This document shows, piece by piece, positions 1 to 8,309 of a stretch of DNA of 64,000 bases. The DNA comes from Aliiglaciecola sp. CAU 1673 (lineage in GTDB: Bacteria > Pseudomonadota > Gammaproteobacteria > Enterobacterales > Alteromonadaceae). The notes beneath the pieces were generated by a model. The model was given only the letters and a program-made list of their open reading frames with translations. It had not been told where the DNA came from and searched no databases. The DNA is taken from positions 1-64,000 of the forward strand of contig NZ_JARHUG010000015.1 in the NCBI RefSeq assembly GCF_029223185.1. The letters are read 5' to 3'. Made by a program: the position numbers and the translations under genes. Position 1 is the first letter of the stretch, and every line of letters starts with the position of its first letter.

Positions 1-47
1 GTCTCTAAGCATGGTGAATCCATGTTGTTCACTATGCTCATTAGATC

Positions 48-77
48 AAAGGCCTGGATCTGCGTCCAGGCCTTTTT
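48..77 (+). terminator. Intrinsic terminator of an upstream plus-strand gene
   Basis: The inverted repeat AAGGCCTGGA/TCCAGGCCTT is followed directly by a T-run, the classic intrinsic terminator pattern on the plus strand. It would end a transcript entering from before the window. A stop codon TAA at 6-8 in frame 3 could be the end of that gene, but too little is visible to say. Confidence 0.8.
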
Positions 78-88
78 CAACAGTCTGA

Positions 89-115
89 GGCGCCTTTTAG
101 GCGCCTTTTTTATTT
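89..115 (+). terminator. Second plus-strand intrinsic terminator
   Basis: GGCGCC, a TTTTA loop, GGCGCC and then TTTTTTATTTT form a short strong hairpin with a U-tract. It sits just after the first terminator and touches the 3' end of yjbQ on the other strand. The two hairpins in tandem probably insulate yjbQ from incoming transcription. Confidence 0.75.
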
Positions 116-547
116 TCGATCTGAGTATGATTCCCCCATTATGGTCGCCACCAGGGTTCTTACCCCGCCTTGATTGCGATGCTCACATAGATAGACCCCT
201 TGCCAGGTACCCAGCGCCAACTGACCATCACTGATGGGGATCATCAAACTTGCGCCCAGCAGACTGCTTTTTAGATGGGCCGGCATATCATCGCTGCCTT
301 CAAAGGTATGCTGGTAGTAGGCCGCGTTTTCCGGCACCAGAACATTGAAGTGACTTTCAAAATCCCGCCGCACCGTAGGATCGGCGTTCTCATTGATAGT
401 AAGGGATGCCGAGGTGTGCTGAATGAAGAGATTCAACATGCCTATTCGAATATTCCTCAACTCAGGCAATTGACTGATCACTTCCTCGCTGATCAGGTGA
501 AATCCTCTTGGACGGGCTTTAAGTTGGATTTTTCTTTGTTGCCACAT
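110..547 (-). CDS. yjbQ: YjbQ family protein (UPF0047)
   Basis: The 145-residue protein matches the YjbQ/UPF0047 family in length and in its conserved blocks. HTSASLTINENAD lies near residues 45-57 and GTWQGVYLCEHR near 113-124. Members are small trimeric cytoplasmic proteins with a metal-binding-like His/Asn/Glu site. E. coli YjbQ has weak thiamine phosphate synthase activity when overproduced, but its physiological role is unsettled. The gene is transcribed alone, away from the pst operon's 3' end, and two plus-strand terminators lie behind it. Family assignment is firm; function is not. Confidence 0.9.
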   Translation of the reverse strand: MWQQRKIQLKARPRGFHLISEEVISQLPELRNIRIGMLNLFIQHTSASLTINENADPTVRRDFESHFNVLVPENAAYYQHTFEGSDDMPAHLKSSLLGASLMIPISDGQLALGTWQGVYLCEHRNQGGVRTLVATIMGESYSDRK

Positions 548-909
548 AAGCGCTCTGTACGATGAGTACCGGGTTGTTGCCTTAACGCTAACATCTGTGG
601 TGTGTTCAGATAAATGAGAATAGATGTTTTCTTATTTTTCAGGGTAGATTGTTGTGACTTTTCCGAATCTAAAACCCAAGAGAGAACACATTAAATAACT
701 TTAATATCAATATATTATTAAAGAACATTTAGTTTTTATTACCTGGCAGAATGGCTCTGTAAATCGGGCTGCATAATGCCACTGGCATAACGGTCATGGT
801 TGAGGTTTGAGCTGTCCCCCATCCTTGGGGTATCGCCCAGATCGGCCGTCCGGGGCCTCCCGTAAATGGCTAGTCGAGCTGCGAGCCCTCGCTCGCCTCG
901 AGACGCCAT
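548..909. other. 362-bp intergenic region: AT-rich part and GC-rich hairpin part
   Basis: There is no credible gene. The half near yjbQ is AT-rich and holds the inverted repeat CTTTAATA (699-706)/TATTAAAG (716-723), possibly a regulator site. The half near pstB is GC-rich, with a small hairpin CCCC/GGGG near 816-830 and the long hairpin described at 862-913. The sharp composition change at about 740-810 suggests the GC-rich part has a different origin. Confidence 0.6.
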
Positions 910-913
910 TTAC
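862..913. repeat. Long imperfect hairpin overlapping the pstB stop codon
   Basis: The outer stem is GTAAATGGC (862-870) with GCCATTTAC (905-913). The inner stems are TCGAG (874-878) with CTCGA (897-901) and GCGAGC (881-886) with GCTCGC (891-896), around a 4-nt loop. The structure spans 52 bp, has no T-run on either side and includes the pstB stop codon at 910-912. It could be a terminator or mRNA 3' stabiliser, or one copy of a dispersed repeat (REP/BIME type). No second copy is apparent in this window. Confidence 0.7.
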
Positions 914-1722
914 CCAAATCGGCCGGTGATGTATTCCTCGGTTTGCTGCTCCTTGGGCCGGGTAAACAGGCGGTTGGTATCTGAGTATTCAATCAGATGG
1001 CCGTTGTGTAAAAAGGCGGTGAAGTCCGATACCCGGGCGGCTTGCTGCATATTATGGGTTACCACCAGTACAGTGTACTTCTGCTTGAGTTGAGTGATCA
1101 GCTCTTCGATGGTCAGGGTGGAAATGGGATCCAAGGCCGATGTGGGCTCATCCAGCAATAAAATTTCCGGTTGCAGGGCAATGGCACGAGCGATCACCAA
1201 ACGTTGCTGCTGACCGCTGGAAAGGGTTAGTGCCGAATCGAACAAACGGTCTTTTACTTCACGCCACAGGGCCACATCGCGAAGGGCCTGCTCAGCCGCA
1301 TTATCCAATGTGCGCCTGTCCTTTACGCCCTGTACTCTTAACCCATACACCAGGTTGTCATACACCGACATGGGAAAGGGATTAGGTTTTTGAAATACCA
1401 TGCCGACCTTGGAGCGAAGGGCCGCCACATCCTCTTTACGGTGATAGATATTACGCCCGTTCATCAGCACCTGGCCTTCGATGCGGCAACTGGGGATCAG
1501 ATCGTTGAGACGATTGAAGCAGCCCAGCAAGGTCGATTTGCCACAACCGCTGGGACCGATCACAGAGGTAATTTGGCGCCTGGGTATGCGCATCTTGATA
1601 TCGTGTAAAGCGCGCTTCTGGTCGAAATACAGGGTCAGATTGTCCACCTCAATGGCCACATCGTCGGCACTAAGATTATCCAGATCGACTTCCGGCTTAG
1701 ACAGATCAAAATACTCAAACAT
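910..1722 (-). CDS. pstB: Phosphate ABC transporter ATP-binding protein PstB
   Basis: This is the cytoplasmic ATPase of the high-affinity phosphate importer PstSCAB. Walker [10 protein letters not shown] is near residues 56-64, the Q-loop context is [15 protein letters not shown] (a PstB hallmark), Walker B is [11 protein letters not shown] and the switch is VVTHNM. The signature reads LSSGQQQR rather than the commoner LSGGQQQR, a conservative change. The length of 270 residues is typical. The start lies 16 bp after the pstA stop, so this is the last gene of pstC-pstA-pstB. phoU, which often follows, is absent; a hairpin covers the stop codon. Confidence 0.95.
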   Translation of the reverse strand: MFEYFDLSKPEVDLDNLSADDVAIEVDNLTLYFDQKRALHDIKMRIPRRQITSVIGPSGCGKSTLLGCFNRLNDLIPSCRIEGQVLMNGRNIYHRKEDVAALRSKVGMVFQKPNPFPMSVYDNLVYGLRVQGVKDRRTLDNAAEQALRDVALWREVKDRLFDSALTLSSGQQQRLVIARAIALQPEILLLDEPTSALDPISTLTIEELITQLKQKYTVLVVTHNMQQAARVSDFTAFLHNGHLIEYSDTNRLFTRPKEQQTEEYITGRFG

Positions 1723-1738
1723 CCGTTACCCCGTTTCG

Positions 1739-3304
1739 CTAACGCAGCAGGTTTTGATACAACCGCCGCAGGCGGGCCCGTACCCAAATGGCGCTGATAT
1801 TCAACAGCAAGACCACCAACAATAACAACAAGCAGGAGGCAAACATCATCGACGAGCCATGGCCAATATTGTTGCTATGAAAAGCGCCATCATAAATAAG
1901 CACCCCTAAGTGCATAAACTGCCTGTCCAGATGCAGGAATGGAAATTCTCCATCAATCGGCAAGCTGGGTGCAAATTTAACCGCGCCCACCAGTAACAAC
2001 GGCGCCACTTCACCTGCGCCCCGGGCAATGGCCAGGATCACACCGGTCATAATACCCGGACTGGCCATGGGGATCACCGTGCGCCACAACGTCTCATATT
2101 TGGTAGCCCCCAGGGCATAACTGCCCTGGCGAAGGGAGTTGGGCACCCGGCGTAATCCTTCTTCGGTAGCTACTATCACTACCGGCAAGGTGAGCATGGC
2201 CATGGTCACCGATGCCCAGAAAATGCCTGGGGCACCAAAAGTCGGCGCCGGTAAATGCTCACTGAAAAATAAGGCATCGATGCTGCCGCCCACCTGGTAG
2301 ACCAAGAATCCGAGACCGAATACGCCGTATACGATAGAGGGTACCCCAGCCAGGTTATTCACCCCAACCCGGATGAAGGACGTCAGCCAGTTGTCAGGGG
2401 CGTACTCGTTGAGGTAAATCGCCGCCATCACGCCCAGCGGCGTCACCAACAGCGTCATCATCAGCACCATGACCACCGTACCAAACAGAGCAGGAAACAC
2501 TCCACCGGCACTGTTGGCCCGTTTGGGTTTTTCACTGACAAAATCCCACATGGCGCCCAAACACCAGCCCAACTCTTGCCAGAAATCGAACTGATTAGGC
2601 TGATAGTATTCCTCCACTTGCGCCAGCGGCAGCTCGTAGCGCTCTCCATTTGCAAAGCGCAATACCATGCGATAACGGGCCAACTCCTGTTGTAAAGCAC
2701 CGATATCGCTCATGGTTTTGGTAAACTCTTCCTGCAGCCGCAGCTTTGCCGGCGCATCTTCCTCTACACCCCGCAAATTCAGCTCGTTAAGACGCAGATG
2801 GATAGTGGCCAGGCGCCCACTCTCTAACGTCTGTAGTTTCAGCACTTTTTGTTCAACAAGGTGACGCACCTGCGCAATCTCGGGCTCAGCGATTTCCTCA
2901 TCGCCATTAACAATACTCTGTAACTCGGCAAAGAGTCGGTTGCCGTTACGAAGCTGAATGTCGGCAAGCGCAGGCAAAGGCTGTAAGGAGACAATGCTGC
3001 GCTCTTCGATCAAATGCTGTTGGTCACTAAACTGATACAGCGAAGCCTGATTAAATAACCAACGGCTTTGTCCCCGCACTATAGTGAAATCTTCCGACAG
3101 CAAGGTCGCAAACAAAGTGTTTTGTTGTCCGTGCTGATCGTATTTGAGTTCATAGATCTGAGAAGGCCAAAAATGGGTCATTCCTTTTATCAGCATAATG
3201 CCAACCATGCCCAGCAGGGCCAACAGCATCACAGCAACCACCGCAGCACTGGATACTACCGGTAACCCCTCGCGTAATCCCCTGAAACGGCTGGACTCAG
3301 ACAC
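1739..3304 (-). CDS. pstA: Phosphate ABC transporter permease PstA, long form
   Basis: This is an inner-membrane permease subunit of the Pst phosphate importer. At 521 residues it is much longer than E. coli PstA (about 296). The extra part is an N-terminal membrane segment (about residues 18-40) followed by a roughly 200-residue periplasmic region. That region has a Leu/Glu/Gln-rich stretch (about 135-210) that looks helical or coiled-coil. The permease domain covers about 270-515 and contains the EAA-loop motif YALGATKYETLWRTVIP. The first codons overlap the end of pstC by 8 bp, which implies translational coupling. Long PstA/PstC pairs are known in other gammaproteobacteria; what the insert does is unclear. 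Confidence 0.92.
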   Translation of the reverse strand: MSESSRFRGLREGLPVVSSAAVVAVMLLALLGMVGIMLIKGMTHFWPSQIYELKYDQHGQQNTLFATLLSEDFTIVRGQSRWLFNQASLYQFSDQQHLIEERSIVSLQPLPALADIQLRNGNRLFAELQSIVNGDEEIAEPEIAQVRHLVEQKVLKLQTLESGRLATIHLRLNELNLRGVEEDAPAKLRLQEEFTKTMSDIGALQQELARYRMVLRFANGERYELPLAQVEEYYQPNQFDFWQELGWCLGAMWDFVSEKPKRANSAGGVFPALFGTVVMVLMMTLLVTPLGVMAAIYLNEYAPDNWLTSFIRVGVNNLAGVPSIVYGVFGLGFLVYQVGGSIDALFFSEHLPAPTFGAPGIFWASVTMAMLTLPVVIVATEEGLRRVPNSLRQGSYALGATKYETLWRTVIPMASPGIMTGVILAIARGAGEVAPLLLVGAVKFAPSLPIDGEFPFLHLDRQFMHLGVLIYDGAFHSNNIGHGSSMMFASCLLLLLVVLLLNISAIWVRARLRRLYQNLLR

Positions 3305-5408
3305 TTTGATAATGCTTCCGTAAACGCCCCCGGATAAGCTCCGCTAAGGTATTGATAAAAAAGGTAAAAGCAAAGAGCAGTAAGGCCGTCAAAAAAAGCA
3401 CCCGATAATGGATACTGCTGACTTCCGATTCTGGCAATTCAATAGCGATATTGGCAGTCAACGTACGCATGCCGGCAAAGATGTCCCAGTCTGCCACTGG
3501 AGTATTGCCGGTAATCATCAACACAATCATGGTTTCGCCAAAGGCCCGTGACAATCCCAGCATAATCGAAGAGAAAATACCGGGATAAGCAGCCACCAGC
3601 ACCACACGACGTAAGGTTTGGGTGCGAGTGGCGCCAAGGGCAAAAGAGGCCTGGCTAAGGTGCGCAGGCACTTCAAAAATGGCATCTTCGGCCAGAGCAT
3701 AGATACTGGGCGCAATCGCTAATCCCAGTGCCAGCGACACCACCAACGCATTCTTGCTGCTGTAATGGGCATCATCTTCAAACGGGAATCCTTGCGGCCA
3801 CCAAAGTTCCGTCAAGACCATCCCCAGTTCTGAAGACAACCATATCAATAGCAGCAACATGGGAGCCAGTAACAACAGTTCCCAGCCGGATTTCCATTTC
3901 AGGCTCAACGCTCGTGCGATAGGCTGCTGCAACAACGCGGCCAGCACCAGAGTTGGTGGCAACAACAGCACAAACAACACAATCCCAACCAGATGATCGG
4001 CCACCAAGGGAATCAACCAGATAGCTGCAATAAAACCAATCACCACTGAAGGAATAGCTTCCAACAGTTCTATACTGGGCTTAACCCAGTTACGCACTGC
4101 CTGCGGCATAAAATAAGCGGTATAAACTGCGCCACCCACGGCCACAGGAATGGCGATACACAAGGCAAAGATAGCGGCTTTAAAACTGCCGATAAATAGG
4201 GGGACCAGACTGTACTTGGCCTGACTTAAATCCTCGGCGGCGGTGGATTGCCACACATAGTCTGCGCTCGGATATCCCTCATACCATACCGGTTTCCACA
4301 GGCTATCAAAACTGACGATAGAACTGGCGTTATCCACATTCCATTGTTGGATAAGCTTGTCATTCCAGACATACAGACGATTTTCAGTTAACCAAATATC
4401 CTGGCTGTCTATGCCGACTTTGCTGCTACGAAGGATCTCCCCGGTGGTGCCCAAAAACAGTAGCAGTTCGCCCTGTTCTCCCAGCACCACCCCTAAATCA
4501 TTGCCCTGCGCCGACTGAAGCGCCTTGAGCTGAAATTTCTGGTTGAGGTGGTAGATAGGATGATAAACAAAGTGACCGTCCTGATTTTGCACCGACCACT
4601 TTTCCACCATGCCATTTTGGTGCCCCACCAATACCGCCTTGTCCCCGGGGAAAGCCAGTATACGGCTTACGTCGTCGGCCAGGGTAAGGGAATGGCGATA
4701 CGTCTTGCCCACAAACAACAGTTCCTTACCCTGACTGAACAACGCGGTTTGCAAAGCCGGTAACAGCACGACATCACCCTGGTGGTTGATGGATTGCCTG
4801 CGGATATCCAAGGGGTTTTCACGGGATACCCAGACAAGGTTCCAGCCTTGCGCATACTTAATTGCGACCACCACCCAATCGCCGGACAAGGACACTTGCC
4901 AATCCAATGCCGGACGGGACTCTTCGGCACTTACCGCATAGAACGACGCCAGTTGTTCTTTGTAAAACTGGTCACCGTTTCTAGACAGCCTCTCTACCCG
5001 CACCAGTCCCTCCTTGGACAGTTGGAACAGATAGCGACCACCGTCAAAATACAATGTTTTGAAGCTTCCCTGACAGTCCAGCGGCAAGGTTTTTAAGGCC
5101 TGTAATGCGCTGCCTTTTTCTTCTTTTTGATACAGGGACAAACGACAGTTGTCATCGGCAAAGAGCATGGCCCGACCAAGCTGTAAGTCCTCCATCAGCA
5201 TGACGCTATTGTTATCTGGCACCGACCATTGCTTGACGAAAGACAGGGAGGGAGTAAAGAGTAAGGGCGTGGTCACATAGAGTAAGTGCCAGATCAGCAG
5301 CCCCAGTGTCACCAGCACCGTGAGGCCGCCCACCGTGATCACGCGAGAGGCAACGCGGTCCCGTCGCAAGCGGCGCTTGTGCAAGAGTCTGTCTTGTGCT
5401 GAAACCAC
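3297..5408 (-). CDS. pstC: Phosphate ABC transporter permease PstC with large periplasmic domain
   Basis: This is the first gene of pstC-pstA-pstB. It has 703 residues, against about 320 for E. coli PstC. One membrane segment (about 23-47) leads into a roughly 350-residue periplasmic region. That region has repeated strands resembling beta-propeller blades (VLVGHQNGMVEKW, LIQQWNVDNAS). The permease domain from about 405 to 700 carries the EAA-type motif FALGATRTQTLRRVVL and ends in basic residues. The start is GTG at 5408; AGGG lies a few bases upstream. I see no convincing Pho box in the 172 bp before it. pstS and phoU must lie elsewhere. Confidence 0.92.
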   Translation of the reverse strand: MVSAQDRLLHKRRLRRDRVASRVITVGGLTVLVTLGLLIWHLLYVTTPLLFTPSLSFVKQWSVPDNNSVMLMEDLQLGRAMLFADDNCRLSLYQKEEKGSALQALKTLPLDCQGSFKTLYFDGGRYLFQLSKEGLVRVERLSRNGDQFYKEQLASFYAVSAEESRPALDWQVSLSGDWVVVAIKYAQGWNLVWVSRENPLDIRRQSINHQGDVVLLPALQTALFSQGKELLFVGKTYRHSLTLADDVSRILAFPGDKAVLVGHQNGMVEKWSVQNQDGHFVYHPIYHLNQKFQLKALQSAQGNDLGVVLGEQGELLLFLGTTGEILRSSKVGIDSQDIWLTENRLYVWNDKLIQQWNVDNASSIVSFDSLWKPVWYEGYPSADYVWQSTAAEDLSQAKYSLVPLFIGSFKAAIFALCIAIPVAVGGAVYTAYFMPQAVRNWVKPSIELLEAIPSVVIGFIAAIWLIPLVADHLVGIVLFVLLLPPTLVLAALLQQPIARALSLKWKSGWELLLLAPMLLLLIWLSSELGMVLTELWWPQGFPFEDDAHYSSKNALVVSLALGLAIAPSIYALAEDAIFEVPAHLSQASFALGATRTQTLRRVVLVAAYPGIFSSIMLGLSRAFGETMIVLMITGNTPVADWDIFAGMRTLTANIAIELPESEVSSIHYRVLFLTALLLFAFTFFINTLAELIRGRLRKHYQSV

Positions 5409-5580
5409 CCAAAAGCCCTGTAATCTGTGCCGGTCGCCATTGTAAAGGCCATACCGGACAAATCCTAGTGCCCTGATTCACTTACTAAGCCGTTGAACAC
5501 AGACAATAAATTTATCGCCCCCGCAAGCCAGGTAGATTATAGTTTTTGGTAACAGTGGTGACGTTAGGCTAGGAGAATCA

Positions 5581-6087
5581 ATGAAGTCCGTGATCTTTAC
5601 CCTGCTAGGCAAAGACAAGCCCGGCATTATGGAAGCCATTTCCCGAACCGTCAGAAAACAAGATGGCAACTGGCTGGCCAGTAACTTTGCCCATATGGGC
5701 GGACACTTCACTGGCTTTGTGGAAGTACAGTTACCCGAAGACAATATCCAGCCACTGCTCAATCAGCTGGATGCCATGCCGGAGCTGAATATTCGCCTGG
5801 TACAAGGCGATACTCAGGGGGCCAGTCAGACCCACAAGGCCGCACTCGAGATAATGGGCAACGATAAACCGGGGATAGTGCAGGAACTCACTTCGGTGTT
5901 GCACAAATTCAATATCAATATTCTTAAGTTCAGTTCCAGCTGTGAGCCGGCTCCTAATTGGGGTGGTCAGTTATTTAAGGCCAGTGTGCAGATCGAGTTT
6001 CCTGATAAATTCGATTTGGACCCACTGCGTCAGGCGCTGGAGCAGATCGCCAACGATATGGTGGTGGATGTAGAATGGCAGGGCTGA
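5581..6087 (+). CDS. ACT-domain regulator, GcvR-like
   Basis: The 168-residue protein has two ACT-type domains. The first (about 3-75) opens with FTLLGKDKPGIMEAISRTV, the second (about 87-165) with LEIMGNDKPGIVQELTSVL. This layout matches the glycine cleavage system repressor family (GcvR), whose members bind a small ligand and act on a partner such as GcvA rather than on DNA directly. A good ribosome-binding site, TAGGAGA, lies just before the ATG. It diverges from pstC, with 172 bp between them. The family is likely; whether it controls glycine cleavage here is inference. Confidence 0.85.
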   Translation: MKSVIFTLLGKDKPGIMEAISRTVRKQDGNWLASNFAHMGGHFTGFVEVQLPEDNIQPLLNQLDAMPELNIRLVQGDTQGASQTHKAALEIMGNDKPGIVQELTSVLHKFNINILKFSSSCEPAPNWGGQLFKASVQIEFPDKFDLDPLRQALEQIANDMVVDVEWQG

Positions 6088-6136
6088 GCCCTCAGGGTTG
6101 AACCCGCAGGGGTTAGGCCCTAGGGTCAGCCTGCTT

Positions 6137-6158
6137 CTGTCACAAAAGCTTCATCCAG
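6137..6158 (+). promoter_or_regulatory. Putative Pho box upstream of ppk1
   Basis: CTGTCAC (6137-6143), AAAA, then GCTTCAT (6148-6154) resembles the PhoB direct-repeat operator: two CTGTCAT-like 7-mers separated by 4 AT-rich bases. An extended -10, TG-C-TAAAAT (6175-6183), follows at a plausible distance before the ppk1 start at 6216. This fits control of polyphosphate synthesis by phosphate starvation, known in several gammaproteobacteria. The second half-site matches only partly. Confidence 0.55.
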
Positions 6159-6215
6159 TATGCGGAACCTAATTTGCTAAAATCCGGCGCTAATACGCCC
6201 CTTGCTAAGTATCTC

Positions 6216-8309
6216 ATGAGCACCTATACCACGCCCTATTACCCGAAAGAATTAAGCTGGTTGGCCTTTAACCAGCGCGTATTGCAGGAAGCCGCCGACA
6301 GGCGCAATCCGATCATTGAACGCATCCGTTTTTTGGGGATCTACTCCAATAACATGGATGAGTTCTATCGGGTGCGGGTGGCAGATGTAAAACGTCAGAT
6401 CTATATCCATCTGAACGATAAAAATATCGAAGCGGCGGAACAGACCAAAGCGCTGATGGATAAGATCCAGGCCAGGGTTAGGCTGATGACCACTGAGTTT
6501 GAGCGTGTCCATGCCGATGTGGTGACTCGTTTGGCCCGCTACAATATCCATTTGATATCCAAAGACGAATTGGACAGCTACCAGACGCAATGGGCCAAAG
6601 CTTACTTCCAGAATAAGCTGTTGCGTTATATCGCCCCAATTCTGATCACCAGCAAGGTCAACCTGGTAGAGCGTTTAAATGACGCCGCAACCTATCTTTT
6701 CGTTGGCATCCACAAAGAAGGCAAAGCCACTCAATATGCTGTGCTCGAAGTCCCTACCGAGTACACCAGCCGCTTTGTGCTGATCCCGCCGGAAAAAAGC
6801 CGTAAGAAGAAGCATATTGTGCTGCTCGATGACATTATTGGCCTGTGCCTGGACAGCATTTTTAAAGGCTTTCTCGACTTCGATCGCCTGGAAGCCTATT
6901 CCTTTAAGATGACCCGGGATGCGGAATACTCCATAAACGATGAAATTGATGAAAGTTATGTGGAGAAAATGTCCGAAAGCATGAAGCAGCGCCTGATTGC
7001 CGAGCCAGTACGCTTTATTTTCGACTCGGAAATGCCGGAAGACATGCTTCGTTTCCTGCAAAAGCAGCTGCATATTTCGTCATTGGACAGTCAAATCGCT
7101 TCCGGCCCCTATCGCAACTTCAAGGACTTTATCGGCTTCCCCAATGTGGGTCGCGAATACCTGGAAAACCCAACACTCCCGGCCATCAATACCCGGGATT
7201 TTGCCGATTTTGATACGGTTTTCGATGCCATCAGTCACCAGGATATTCTGCTTTACTATCCCTATCATCGATTCCTGCACCTGACCGAGTTTGTGCGCCA
7301 GGCCGCCTTTGACCCCAGCGTTAAACATATTCGCCTGAATATTTACCGGGTCGCCAGCCGCTCGCGCATCATCAACTCGCTAATCGATGCGGTCAATAAC
7401 GGTAAGCAGGTTACCGTGGTGGTGGAACTGCGGGCCCGTTTTGACGAAGAGGCTAATATTGAATGGTCTAAGGCCATGACCGATGCTGGCATTAAGGTGA
7501 TATTGGGCATTCCGACCCTGAAGATCCACGCCAAGCTGTGTGTCATCAGCCGCGAGGAAAAAGGCCAACTGATTCACTATGCGCACTTTGGCACCGGCAA
7601 CTTCAACGAGAAAACCGCCAAGATCTATACTGACTTCAGCCTGTTCACCCGCAATCAGGATCTTGCCCAGGAAGCGGTGGATGTGTTTGATTTCATTCAA
7701 TATCCCTACCGACGCTTTAAGTTTCAGTATTTGCAGGTCTCGCCTGTTAATGCCAGAACCAAGATCCAATTGCTGATCCGCCAGGAAATTCAAAACGCCA
7801 AGGAAGGGATCAAAGCGCAGATCCTGCTGAAGATTAACAATCTGGTCGATCTGTCACTCATCGAGGATCTTTACAAAGCCAGTCAGGCGGGCGTGCGTAT
7901 CCGGGCTATCGTCCGGGGAATGTGTGCTTTGGTACCAGGGGTCAAGGGGCTTAGTGATCACATTCATGTTATCAGCATCGTCGATCGCTTTTTAGAACAC
8001 CCCCGGGTCATGGTGTTTGAAAACGGCGGCGATCAAAAAATCTTTATCTCCTCTGCCGATTGGATGACCCGCAATATGGATAATCGTGTAGAAGTAGGCT
8101 GCCCTATACTGGATCCCAAGCTTAAGAAACGGGTGATTGATATTCTCAACATTCAATTCCGCGACACCGTTAAGGCCAGGGTTATCGATCAGGAGCAAAC
8201 CAACAAATATGTACGCCGTGGTAACCGACGGAAAATTCGCTCCCAGGAAGAGATCTACGAATACTTTAAGGCGCTGGAAACTGTGCCAAGAGAGCCAGGC
8301 GCTTCATGA
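6216..8309 (+). CDS. ppk1: Polyphosphate kinase 1
   Basis: The enzyme reversibly polymerises the terminal phosphate of ATP into polyphosphate. The product is 697 residues, close to E. coli PPK (688), with N-terminal domain signature YPKELSWLAFNQRVLQEA and the two catalytic histidines in IHAKL (H438) and YAHFGTGNFNE (H457). ATG at 6216 is chosen because an in-frame TTG at 6174 would sit inside the likely -10 box and give a poorly conserved extension. The stop overlaps the ppx start by 4 bp (ATGA), so the synthesis and breakdown enzymes are translationally coupled. A possible Pho box lies upstream. Confidence 0.96.
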   Translation: MSTYTTPYYPKELSWLAFNQRVLQEAADRRNPIIERIRFLGIYSNNMDEFYRVRVADVKRQIYIHLNDKNIEAAEQTKALMDKIQARVRLMTTEFERVHADVVTRLARYNIHLISKDELDSYQTQWAKAYFQNKLLRYIAPILITSKVNLVERLNDAATYLFVGIHKEGKATQYAVLEVPTEYTSRFVLIPPEKSRKKKHIVLLDDIIGLCLDSIFKGFLDFDRLEAYSFKMTRDAEYSINDEIDESYVEKMSESMKQRLIAEPVRFIFDSEMPEDMLRFLQKQLHISSLDSQIASGPYRNFKDFIGFPNVGREYLENPTLPAINTRDFADFDTVFDAISHQDILLYYPYHRFLHLTEFVRQAAFDPSVKHIRLNIYRVASRSRIINSLIDAVNNGKQVTVVVELRARFDEEANIEWSKAMTDAGIKVILGIPTLKIHAKLCVISREEKGQLIHYAHFGTGNFNEKTAKIYTDFSLFTRNQDLAQEAVDVFDFIQYPYRRFKFQYLQVSPVNARTKIQLLIRQEIQNAKEGIKAQILLKINNLVDLSLIEDLYKASQAGVRIRAIVRGMCALVPGVKGLSDHIHVISIVDRFLEHPRVMVFENGGDQKIFISSADWMTRNMDNRVEVGCPILDPKLKKRVIDILNIQFRDTVKARVIDQEQTNKYVRRGNRRKIRSQEEIYEYFKALETVPREPGAS

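Noticed and set aside
22-234. An ORF of 70 codons on the plus strand at the window start
   Set aside because: It runs over two terminators and into yjbQ on the opposite strand; its Pro/Phe-rich product is not protein-like.
5409-5580. A Pho box upstream of pstC
   Set aside because: No pair of CTGTCAT-like 7-mers with correct spacing could be found.
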